From contig JALZUL010000178.1 of NCBI GenBank assembly GCA_023301665.1, forward strand, positions 1 through 5,751: 5,751 bases of DNA, read 5' to 3'. This document shows positions 1 to 5,443 of the stretch, one piece after another. How positions within the stretch are numbered: the first letter of the stretch is position 1; each line of letters begins with the position of its first letter. This DNA is from Ascidiaceihabitans sp. (GTDB lineage: Bacteria > Pseudomonadota > Alphaproteobacteria > Rhodobacterales > Rhodobacteraceae). A program made the position numbers and the translations under genes. The notes beneath the pieces are model-generated. The model saw only the letters and a list, made by a program, of their open reading frames with translations. It was not told the origin of the DNA and did not search any database.

Positions 1-301
1 CAGGAAAGGGAGCGCTGCCGTTGTTATCAAGCTCAATGCCGATCGAGCGTGAATTTACGTCGTCTTGTCCGTGCCATTCCCCATTCCCCGCGTGCCAAGC
101 CCGCAGGTCTTCGGCCACAAGTTGGGTGATTTGGCCTGTATTGGCGATCACGTAATGTGCAGAGACTTCGGCAACAGGATCGCACAAGCGCTCGATGGCC
201 GCTTGGGCGGATTTCATCGCAGTGTAATGGATCACGATCAGCGTCGGTTTCAGCCCGTCACGCCGTTCTCCACAATTGGGGGAGGCGATCTGCTCGATCA
301 C
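1..301 (-). CDS. AmpD-like N-acetylmuramoyl-L-alanine amidase, N-terminal part (cut by left edge)
   Basis: Reading leftward from a GTG at 301-299 gives 100 uninterrupted codons to the window edge; the C-terminus is missing. The translation begins VIEQIASPNCGERRDG and continues with a core strand LIVIHYTAM, then SAHYVI, RAWHAG and RSIGIELDN, the usual order of motifs in the Amidase_2 (AmpD) family. These enzymes cut the bond between N-acetylmuramic acid (or its anhydro form) and L-alanine. H25 matches the first zinc ligand of AmpD and E90 the catalytic glutamate; the second His and the Asp ligand would lie off the window. No signal peptide is visible, which favours a cytoplasmic role in muropeptide recycling. 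The GTG overlaps the TGA of the upstream lipoprotein gene (GTGA) and has no clear Shine-Dalgarno, so translation is probably coupled. Family assignment is firm; the exact start and the physiological substrate are less so. Confidence 0.87.
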   Translation of the reverse strand, partial: MIEQIASPNCGERRDGLKPTLIVIHYTAMKSAQAAIERLCDPVAEVSAHYVIANTGQITQLVAEDLRAWHAGNGEWHGQDDVNSRSIGIELDNNGSAPFP

Positions 302-1101
302 CCGCGATATTTGGCTGGGTTCCAAGCGCAGGCGTAGCCATCCCCATCGGGGTCCAGTGCGAGCCGGTCGCGGTTTGGGCCACCACGGGCAAGGAAATCG
401 ATCTGTGCTTCATCAGAGGTGCTGTACACCGCGCAATTGCGCTGGGTTTTCGCAGCAGAGGCAAACCCACCGCGGCGGTGTACTTGTGTCCCGCGCGGGT
501 GCTTGGTTTGCAACGCATATGCGACAACATTCGGCTGGCTGTCTTCACCACGTGTTGGCAAGGCGGTGGGTTGAATAACCGCATATTGTGCGCGGTTTGC
601 TTCGATCCGCGCCTTATCGCTTTCAATCGATTGTCGCTCTGCAACGGCGTCAAAATCGTTCTCATCCGAGATGCTCGGATTGCTTGTCACCAAAGGTGCG
701 GGATTTGACGGGCTCGCATTCAAAACGTTCCGCCCATCCACAACAGAGGTGCGCGGCCCCGTGCTGACACCACTTGCAACCTGTGGCACCGTTTGCCCCG
801 TTGGAGCGGCAGACGGCAAGGGTTGTGATACAGGTGATGACGGCACAGGGGTTGGTGCCTGTGTTGGCACAGGCCGGTTGGCCAGCTGTGCCGCTTGGTT
901 CTGCGCATTGCTAGACGGCAAAGTTTGCGCTTGAACGGCAGTTGGGCGATCAAGCTGGGCACGCGCTTGTGCAGAGGTGTCAAAACCGACCCCACGCCCG
1001 GGTGCGCCAAAGCCGCTATCAGGAACCGCAGGCTGACATGCCGCCAACACACCAAGTGCACCAACGATTGTTGTGGTCTTGAATATCTTCCGCATCGTCA
1101 T
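298..1101 (-). CDS. Lipoprotein with low-complexity linker and Excalibur-like C-terminal calcium-loop motif
   Basis: This encodes 267 residues. The N-terminus is a lipoprotein signal: MRKIFK, a hydrophobic stretch, and the lipobox VLAAC with Cys22 as the predicted lipidated residue. Residues about 30-145 are rich in Pro, Gln, Ser, Thr and Ala (for example PVPTQAPTPVPSSPV) and look like a disordered tether. A charged, possibly helical patch follows near 146-172. The C-terminal 50 residues are compact: Cys223, a DEAQIDFLARGGP segment, then DPDGDGYAC (250-258). D250, D252 and D254 give a DxDxDG loop followed by a Cys, as in Excalibur-type domains, although the acidic residue usual after that Cys is Ala here. 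Cys223 and Cys258 could form a disulfide. The protein would be periplasmic, anchored in the inner or outer membrane. An alternative ATG at 1095 (M3) is better spaced from an AAAGG. It lies 48 bp after gatA and overlaps the amidase gene. Its function is not known to me. Confidence 0.85.
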   Translation of the reverse strand: MTMRKIFKTTTIVGALGVLAACQPAVPDSGFGAPGRGVGFDTSAQARAQLDRPTAVQAQTLPSSNAQNQAAQLANRPVPTQAPTPVPSSPVSQPLPSAAPTGQTVPQVASGVSTGPRTSVVDGRNVLNASPSNPAPLVTSNPSISDENDFDAVAERQSIESDKARIEANRAQYAVIQPTALPTRGEDSQPNVVAYALQTKHPRGTQVHRRGGFASAAKTQRNCAVYSTSDEAQIDFLARGGPNRDRLALDPDGDGYACAWNPAKYRG

Positions 1102-1116
1102 AGCCTTTATGCCTTT
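1102..1116 (-). promoter_or_regulatory. Duplicated ribosome-binding site before the lipoprotein gene
   Basis: Just before the ATG on the minus strand AAAGGC occurs twice, separated by AT. The distal AAAGG lies about 10 nt from the ATG at 1101. The proximal one is only 2 nt from that ATG but 8 nt from the in-frame ATG at 1095. The start is therefore ambiguous by two codons; both versions keep the lipoprotein signal intact. Confidence 0.4.
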
Positions 1117-1149
1117 GGTTCGCTTGTTAGCGCTGCTCTTTTTGCAGAT

Positions 1150-2631
1150 TTACCACCATTTGTTGGGTTTGGCTACAAATCCGGCTGCCTTTTCCAAAGC
1201 ATAGGCGGAAGACAGCAAATCCCCCTCTTCCCAAGGGCGACCAATCAGTTGCAAGCCTAAAGGCAAACCTTTGGAATCGAGCCCAGTTGGGACTGAAATG
1301 CCTGGCAATCCGGCCATGTTCACAGTCACGGTGAACACGTCGTTCAGGTACATTTGCACCGGATCCACATCTGTCATTTCGCCCAAGCCAAAGGCCGAGG
1401 AGGGTGTCGCGGGTGTCAAGATCGCGTCGACGCCAGCGGCGAACACGTCCTCAAAGTCTTTCTTGATCAGGGTACGTACGCGGCGCGCGCGGTTGTAATA
1501 CGCATCGTAGAAACCAGCAGACAAAACATATGTCCCGATCATCACACGGCGCTGAACCTCTGGTCCAAAGCCCTCGGCGCGGGTTTTTTCATACATTTCT
1601 GTAATGCCGTCCCCCGCATCAAGCGTCGCGCGGTGGCCGTAGCGCACCCCGTCATAACGTGCGAGGTTCGAAGAGGCCTCAGCCGGTGCAATCACGTAAT
1701 ACGCCGGCAGCGCATATTTGGTGTGCGGCAATGAGATGTCGACGATCTCGGCCCCTGCATCACGCAACATGTCCGCGCCGTCCGCCCATAGCTTTTCGAT
1801 TTCCGCAGGCATGCCATCCATGCGGTATTCTTTTGGCAGGCCAATCTTTTTGCCGCGAATGTCACCCGTCATCATGGCTTCAAAGTTCGGCACAGCCAAA
1901 TCGACGCTTGTGCTGTCCTTTGGGTCATGGCCACACATGGTTTCCAACATGATCGCCGCGTCACGTACGGATTTGGTCATTGGCCCCGCTTGGTCAAGCG
2001 AAGAGGCAAAGGCCACAACACCCCAGCGTGAGCAACGCCCATACGTTGGCTTGATCCCGACAGTGCCGGTAAATGCTGCAGGCTGGCGGATTGACCCACC
2101 TGTATCCGTGCCCGTCGCCGCAAGGCACAGGTCAGCTGCAACCGCTGCCGCAGAGCCACCTGAGGAACCACCTGGGGTCAATTCACGGTCGTCCACTTTC
2201 CACGGGTTGATCGCATTGCCATAAACGGATGTCTCGTTAGAAGACCCCATTGCGAATTCATCCATGTTGAGCTTGCCCAACATAACCGCGCCACTGTTCA
2301 ACAGGTTGCCAGACACTGTGGATTCGTATTCCGGCAAGAAGCCTTCCAAAATCCGCGAACCGGCTTGGGATGGCACACCTTTGGTGCAGAACAGATCCTT
2401 GATCCCGATTGGCAAACCACACATCGCAGGCGCATCCCCCGCCGCAATACGTGCATCCGCGGCTGCCGCTTGCTCCATCGCAATCTCTGGCGTGTGGTGC
2501 ACAAATGCGTTCAACGCCCCTGCCCCATCAATCGCCTTAAGGCAGGCTTCGGTCAGCTCTTTGGACGTTGTAGAACCCGCGCGCAGCGCATCCCGCGCGT
2601 CAGCTAGGCCAAGTGTGTTCAGATCGGTCAT
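1150..2631 (-). CDS. gatA: Aspartyl/glutamyl-tRNA amidotransferase subunit A
   Basis: This encodes 493 residues, the normal length for GatA. It is the amidase subunit of GatCAB: it releases ammonia from glutamine, which is channelled to GatB to convert Glu-tRNA(Gln) or Asp-tRNA(Asn) to the amidated form in the cytoplasm. The amidase-signature triad is complete: Lys78 in GLPIGIKD, the cis-Ser156 in TPGGSSGGS, and nucleophile Ser180 in DTGGSIRQP, with the family's 24-residue spacing between the serines. Other landmarks are GTVGIKPTYGRCSRWG (189-204), a SSLDQAGP stretch, and the C-terminal GLPGISVP and GLPLGLQLIG motifs. The ATG at 2631 follows GAAAGAGA at 6 nt. gatC lies 63 bp upstream on the same strand, and the lipoprotein gene starts 48 bp downstream without an obvious terminator, so all are probably co-transcribed. 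No frameshift or missing key residue is seen. Confidence 0.98.
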   Translation of the reverse strand: MTDLNTLGLADARDALRAGSTTSKELTEACLKAIDGAGALNAFVHHTPEIAMEQAAAADARIAAGDAPAMCGLPIGIKDLFCTKGVPSQAGSRILEGFLPEYESTVSGNLLNSGAVMLGKLNMDEFAMGSSNETSVYGNAINPWKVDDRELTPGGSSGGSAAAVAADLCLAATGTDTGGSIRQPAAFTGTVGIKPTYGRCSRWGVVAFASSLDQAGPMTKSVRDAAIMLETMCGHDPKDSTSVDLAVPNFEAMMTGDIRGKKIGLPKEYRMDGMPAEIEKLWADGADMLRDAGAEIVDISLPHTKYALPAYYVIAPAEASSNLARYDGVRYGHRATLDAGDGITEMYEKTRAEGFGPEVQRRVMIGTYVLSAGFYDAYYNRARRVRTLIKKDFEDVFAAGVDAILTPATPSSAFGLGEMTDVDPVQMYLNDVFTVTVNMAGLPGISVPTGLDSKGLPLGLQLIGRPWEEGDLLSSAYALEKAAGFVAKPNKWW

Positions 2632-2654
2632 ATTACATCTCTTTCAAATCGGGC

Positions 2655-2696
2655 GCGGCGCATAAGCCGCAGGAGCACATCACGAAGATGTCGCTC
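2655..2696 (-). other. Two adjacent inverted repeats in the gatC-gatA spacer
   Basis: The spacer begins, overlapping the gatC stop, with an inverted repeat at 2673-2696. In plus-strand terms, arms GAGC+ACATC and GATGT+GCTC form nine pairs with one bulged base at 2692 and a 5-nt loop. Immediately beyond it, GCGGC (2655-2659) and GCCGC (2666-2670) form a second 5-bp stem with a 6-nt loop. Neither is followed on the minus strand by a T run, so this is not a standard intrinsic terminator. It could be an RNA-stability or processing element, or a partial attenuator that sets the GatC:GatA ratio. The structures are seen in the sequence; the role is inferred. Confidence 0.4.
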
Positions 2697-2982
2697 ACTC
2701 CATAACCTTAGGCACAGCAAAGAAACCTTCGCGTGTGTCAGGCGAATTCTTCAACACAGCCTCTTGCTGCGATCCATCGGTGACCTCGTCAACGCGGCGC
2801 TTGAGGCGCTGTGGTGTCACGGATGTCATTGGCTCAACGCCCTCAACATCGACCTCGTTCAACTGCTCAATAAAGCCAAGAATCGTGTTAAACTCAGCGG
2901 CCAATGCTGGCAGCGCGTCATCTTCAACTTTAATGCGGGCCAATTTGGCAACGCGGGCGGCGGTATTTGGATCAATCGACAT
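2695..2982 (-). CDS. gatC: Aspartyl/glutamyl-tRNA amidotransferase subunit C
   Basis: This encodes 95 residues, the typical GatC size. GatC wraps around the GatA-GatB interface and is needed for assembly of the tRNA-dependent amidotransferase. The sequence carries the family landmarks in order: VAKLARIKV near 10-18, FNTILGFIEQLNEVDVEGVEPM (roughly 31-52), a basic RLKRRVDEV segment, VLKNSPDTREGFFAVPKV at the C-terminus. The start codon at 2982 has a good Shine-Dalgarno (AAGGGA, minus strand, 2988-2993) 5 nt upstream. It is the first gene of the leftward block and lies directly beside the divergent promoter region; gatA follows after 63 bp. gatB is not in the window, and separation of gatB from gatCA is common. 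Confidence 0.97.
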   Translation of the reverse strand: MSIDPNTAARVAKLARIKVEDDALPALAAEFNTILGFIEQLNEVDVEGVEPMTSVTPQRLKRRVDEVTDGSQQEAVLKNSPDTREGFFAVPKVME

Positions 2983-3122
2983 AGGTGTCCCTTATCTGCT
3001 TAGACGCGGTTTAACGCGCCAAAGCCACCCTCGCAAGTCGTTGCTTTCAAGCAAACGCAGGGTCTAGACCCATCGCCTGAATTATGCGCTACTTGCTGCA
3101 AATGAGCTTTGAAAGCTGCCGG
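2983..3122. promoter_or_regulatory. Divergent intergenic region with three palindromes (gatC / VOC gene)
   Basis: This 140-bp region should hold the promoters for leftward gatCA and the rightward VOC gene. It contains three perfect inverted repeats: TTGCTT-TC-AAGCAA (3041-3054), GGGTCTAGACCC (3060-3071, no spacer) and AGCTTT-G-AAAGCT (3105-3117). The first and third share the half-site pattern GCTT...AAGC. A possible minus-strand promoter is TTGCGA, 17 nt, TAAACC, just upstream of the gatC Shine-Dalgarno, but the match to consensus is weak. No regulator gene is adjacent. The palindromes are certain; their use as operators is a guess. Confidence 0.4.
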
Positions 3123-3530
3123 ATGAAATTAACCCTACACCACGTGAGCTTTAGCAGCGAAAACGTATCGCGCTTGGACGCATTTTATAACGACGTTTTG
3201 CAACTGCCCCAAGTCACGCAAGACATCCCCAAGCAAGAAAAGAATAAGGGCTACGCCGGGCAGCTGGCCTTTCGCACCGATGGGGCCGTGCAAACCCATA
3301 TTGCGCAAAAAGACCTGAGCATCGGGTTCAAAACCGGCCATGCGGTTAATCCGGTTGAGCGGGGCCACATCGCCTATCGCACCGATGACATCAAAGCTTT
3401 CATGGCGCATCTTGACGCAAAAGGTGTGCAATATTCCGACTACGGCCATACGGCTGCAAAAGAATGGCATCAAATTTTCTTTTACGACCCAGATGGTAAC
3501 ATCATCGAAGTTCACCAAGTGGATGAATAG
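3123..3530 (+). CDS. VOC-family (glyoxalase/bleomycin-resistance fold) protein
   Basis: From the ATG at 3123 this gives 135 residues, the usual length for a single-polypeptide two-module VOC protein. The first module starts MKLTLHHVSF, with FYNDVLQLP following; the second starts GHIAYRTDDIKAFMAHL (about 81-97) and ends FFYDPDGNIIEVHQ (119-132). Candidate metal ligands at the standard positions are His6 or His7, His59 (QTHIAQ), His82 and Glu129. VOC enzymes include lactoylglutathione lyase, dioxygenases and epimerases; I cannot assign the substrate. Two upstream in-frame ATGs exist (3084, 3102), giving up to 148 residues, but the family fold begins at MKLTL and the extra residues look non-conserved. 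None of the starts has a strong Shine-Dalgarno. The 47-bp gap to the next gene suggests co-transcription. Confidence 0.85.
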   Translation: MKLTLHHVSFSSENVSRLDAFYNDVLQLPQVTQDIPKQEKNKGYAGQLAFRTDGAVQTHIAQKDLSIGFKTGHAVNPVERGHIAYRTDDIKAFMAHLDAKGVQYSDYGHTAAKEWHQIFFYDPDGNIIEVHQVDE

Positions 3531-3564
3531 ATCCCACAAATTAAACCACATAAGACACTGACTT

Positions 3565-3569
3565 AAGGA
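3565..3569 (+). promoter_or_regulatory. Ribosome-binding site of the MBL-fold hydrolase
   Basis: AAGGA lies 8 nt before the ATG at 3578 and fixes that codon as the start. There is no other strong signal in the 47-bp gap after the VOC gene, which fits one rightward transcript carrying both genes. Confidence 0.7.
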
Positions 3570-3577
3570 CGCAACGC

Positions 3578-4270
3578 ATGAACATAATATGGCTCGGACA
3601 CGGCGGTTTTCGCATCGAGATTGAAGATCACGTACTGCTTATTGATCCATGGATCACCAAGAACCCCGGCCTAGAGGAAGACGACTATGATCAGGCTTTG
3701 AACGGGGCCACTGACATTTTGCTGACACACGCTCATTTCGATCACACCGCTGATGTCGTCGACATTTCCAAAGAGCGCCAAATCCCCGTGTCAGGCATTG
3801 CAGAGCTTGCCAATTTCTTGGCCGATCAGGGCTGCGTTGCAGGGGATGCGTTCAATATGGGCGGCACGATCATGCGCGGGAACGTGGCCATTTCTATGGT
3901 GCCGGCCTCGCATTCCTCATCCTACCTGATGGAGAACGAACGCCGCTATATGGGGACGGAAGCAGGCTTTGTGATCAAAGGTGAGGGCCACTGTATCTAT
4001 GTATCTGGTGATACGGGGATCATGGCAGACATGGATTGGATCGCAGACTTCTACAAACCAGACATCGGTATTCTAAGTGCAGGTGGGCACTATACAATGG
4101 GAATGGCAGAAGCTGCCTATGCGGCCAAACGTTACTTCGATTTCAAAACCGTCATCCCGTGTCACTACAAAACACTGCCGTCACTGGCACAATCTGCGCA
4201 ACCTTTGATCGACGGCTTGCCAGATGTGAATGTTATAGAGCCCGAAGTGCTACAAGCCATCACACTGTGA
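3578..4270 (+). CDS. Metal-dependent hydrolase, metallo-beta-lactamase fold, UPF0173 type
   Basis: This encodes 230 residues, the usual size of UPF0173 proteins. The N-terminus MNIIWLGHGGFRIE and the strand LLIDPW are typical of this family. The metal site is complete: HAHFDH at 51-56 (His51, His53, Asp55, His56), His112 in VPASHSS, Asp145 in SGDTG, and His196 in PCHYKT; GGHYTMG (169-175) is a further family-type motif. Two metal ions, usually zinc or similar, are expected. There is no signal peptide or membrane segment, so it is cytoplasmic. The biological substrate of UPF0173 proteins is not established, so no gene symbol is given. It follows the VOC gene by 47 bp and is probably in its transcript. 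Downstream it converges on cysH. Confidence 0.93.
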   Translation: MNIIWLGHGGFRIEIEDHVLLIDPWITKNPGLEEDDYDQALNGATDILLTHAHFDHTADVVDISKERQIPVSGIAELANFLADQGCVAGDAFNMGGTIMRGNVAISMVPASHSSSYLMENERRYMGTEAGFVIKGEGHCIYVSGDTGIMADMDWIADFYKPDIGILSAGGHYTMGMAEAAYAAKRYFDFKTVIPCHYKTLPSLAQSAQPLIDGLPDVNVIEPEVLQAITL

Positions 4271-4290
4271 TGGCTTGCGGCTAAGGCCAT
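4270..4290 (+). terminator. Possible hairpin terminator after the hydrolase gene
   Basis: Immediately after the stop codon, ATGGCTT (4270-4276) pairs with AGGCCAT (4284-4290) through seven positions, one a G-T(U) wobble, around a 7-nt loop. There is no T run after it, so it would be a weak or factor-assisted terminator at best. Confidence 0.3.
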
Positions 4291-4301
4291 TGGCTCAAAA
4301 C
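4289..4301 (+). repeat. 13-bp direct repeat, copy 1 (downstream side of cysH)
   Basis: ATTGGCTCAAAAC occurs here and, identical and in the same orientation, at 5087-5099. The two copies bracket the complete cysH gene: this one lies beyond its stop and the other just before its ATG. The match is exactly 13 bases and the flanking bases differ. Confidence 0.6.
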
Positions 4302-4315
4302 GTTTAAACACTCAG

Positions 4316-4345
4316 TCTAGAACAGGATTTTACGACTGTTCTAGA
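4316..4345. terminator. 10-bp perfect inverted repeat spanning the cysH stop codon, possible bidirectional terminator
   Basis: TCTAGAACAG (4316-4325) and CTGTTCTAGA (4336-4345) are exact reverse complements separated by 10 bases. The loop contains the cysH stop (TAA on the minus strand at 4332-4330), and one arm encodes part of the last residues. It sits between two convergent genes, where a bidirectional terminator is expected. Neither strand has a proper T run after the stem, so intrinsic termination is uncertain. A mRNA 3'-end stabiliser is an alternative. Confidence 0.5.
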
Positions 4346-5082
4346 TGCAACCCACATTCGCGACCCTGCCCGCCGAACCGGGTATCTTCTTCGCGCATGC
4401 CGTCTTCGAGCTTGGTGGTTGTGTGTGTATCGCCAACACTGACGTACCCTTGCTCCCAAAGCGGGTGATACGGCAGGTCGTGTTCTTTAAGGTACATGTG
4501 GATGTCGCGATTGCTCCAATCCACAATCGGGTGGAACTTTACACGACCATGCTGGAATTCAAGGATCTTACGATCCGCACGGCTGTCCGCCTGAACACGG
4601 CGCAAACCACTGTACCACGTGCCCGCCCCAACCGAGGTCATCGCCCGCTGCATCGGTTCGACTTTGTTCATCTTGTTGTATTTCTTCAAACCGTCTTCGC
4701 CCTGCTCCCACAATTGACCAAAACGGGCCTCTTGCCATGCAGTGCTCATCTCAGAGCGGAAAACGTTCAACTTAAGGTCCAGACGTTCTGTCAACTCATC
4801 GATAAAGCGGTAGGTTTCGGGAAACAGATAGCCTGTATCGAACAAAAGCACGGGAATATCAGGCATTTGCTGCGTCATCATGTGCAACATAACCGCGGAC
4901 TGAATACCAAAGCTAGAGGACACAACGTGATCGCGTGGCAGGTTTTCCAACGCCCACTCGATCCGGGTCGCTGCAGGTTGTTCTTCTAGCCATTCATTCG
5001 CCGCAGAGAACACCTTTGGTCCTTGGGCTACGGTTTCGGAAACAATTTTCTGAGCGGTCTGTGTCACAGCAGGTCTCTCCAT
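4330..5082 (-). CDS. cysH: Phosphoadenylyl-sulfate (PAPS) reductase, thioredoxin-dependent
   Basis: This encodes 250 residues, close to the usual PAPS reductase length. The enzyme reduces PAPS to sulfite in cytoplasmic sulfate assimilation, using thioredoxin or glutaredoxin. Landmarks are the PP-loop-like nucleotide motif SSSFGIQSAV (55-64), FDTGYLFPETY (81-91), NKMNKVEPM, TWYSGLRRVQADSRA (155-169), YHPLWEQGYVSVGDTHTT (205-222) and the C-terminal RECGLH with catalytic Cys243. The cysteine pairs that bind the [4Fe-4S] cluster in APS reductases are absent: WYSGLRR occupies the site of the first pair, and Cys243 is the only cysteine in the protein. It therefore belongs to the cluster-free PAPS class. 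The ATG at 5082 has no upstream Shine-Dalgarno and lies 7 nt after a hairpin. An in-frame GTG at 5067 (codon 6) is preceded by GGAGAG at 7 nt and may be the true start. No other cys genes are adjacent. Confidence 0.95.
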   Translation of the reverse strand: MERPAVTQTAQKIVSETVAQGPKVFSAANEWLEEQPAATRIEWALENLPRDHVVSSSFGIQSAVMLHMMTQQMPDIPVLLFDTGYLFPETYRFIDELTERLDLKLNVFRSEMSTAWQEARFGQLWEQGEDGLKKYNKMNKVEPMQRAMTSVGAGTWYSGLRRVQADSRADRKILEFQHGRVKFHPIVDWSNRDIHMYLKEHDLPYHPLWEQGYVSVGDTHTTTKLEDGMREEDTRFGGQGRECGLHLEQS

Positions 5083-5086
5083 TTAG

Positions 5087-5099
5087 ATTGGCTCAAAAC
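5087..5099 (+). repeat. 13-bp direct repeat, copy 2 (upstream side of cysH)
   Basis: This is identical to the 13-mer at 4289-4301 in the same orientation. Here its GGCTCA is also one arm of the hairpin before the cysH start, so the copy is embedded in a structured element that copy 1 lacks. Confidence 0.6.
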
Positions 5100-5147
5100 T
5101 GAGCCCTCGAACGCGCCCTAACTTGGGCTGTGCTCTCAATATCAGAG
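5090..5147 (-). promoter_or_regulatory. Structured leader of cysH: three consecutive hairpins
   Basis: Read in the direction of cysH transcription, three short inverted repeats follow each other: CTCT/AGAG with a 7-nt loop (5147-5133), GCCC-AAGTTA-GGGC (5128-5115), and GGCTCA-GTTT-TGAGCC (5105-5090). The last has six pairs and a 4-nt loop and ends 7 nt before the ATG, where a Shine-Dalgarno would normally be. The first two have only 4-bp stems and could be chance. I recognise no known riboswitch class here. A role in translational control of cysH, or as protein-binding DNA, is inference. Confidence 0.35.
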
Positions 5148-5443
5148 GGGACCCTGCGAGATACAATATGCCTGCACGACGAAAGAAACGTGGCTTTGAA
5201 ATACCTTACGACAGCGAAACGGACATTCTATTGTCTTCGCAAATACAGAACAAAATCAGGGGGCTAGTCTGGCAAAAATGCGAACGTTCGCCCGACAAAC
5301 GCGGAATTTCGAGAATTTGTACACCATCCTCCCTTAAGATTCGCGCATTTTAGAATTCACAATTCGCAAATATTACCGGTTTGGCCAAAAGCACCTATTG
5401 AAAGAAGAAAACGATATTTGTGCCAAACGGGACTGCGCGCAAA

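Noticed and set aside
65..337. Plus-strand 90-residue ORF at the left edge
   Set aside because: The opposite strand encodes the AmpD-family motifs, so this frame is a shadow.
258..665. Minus-strand 135-residue ORF overlapping the lipoprotein gene
   Set aside because: It is out of frame with the lipoprotein, lacks any domain, and runs across the lipoprotein-amidase junction where both true frames are clear.
1131..1146. CGCT-TGTT-AGCG followed by a T run on the plus strand, as an intrinsic terminator
   Set aside because: The stem is only 4 bp, and no rightward gene ends there; the T run is on the wrong strand for the gatA transcript.
1718..2224. Plus-strand 168-residue ORF opposite gatA
   Set aside because: It is an antisense shadow of the strongly conserved gatA coding region.
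4316..4345. LexA/SOS-box interpretation of the ACAG...CTGT inverted repeat
   Set aside because: The half-sites are in the wrong order for the enterobacterial CTGT-N8-ACAG box and do not match the alphaproteobacterial GTTC-N7-GTTC direct repeat; the location is at a gene end, not a promoter.
4345..4989. Plus-strand 214-residue ORF opposite cysH
   Set aside because: It is the complement frame of a well-recognised gene, with no domain or Shine-Dalgarno of its own.
5168..5353. Plus-strand ORF of 61 codons beginning MPARRKKRG, extendable to a TTG at 5123
   Set aside because: It uses several codons rare in the neighbouring genes, has no Shine-Dalgarno and no recognisable domain, and lies in a region rich in small inverted repeats. 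It is treated as non-coding.
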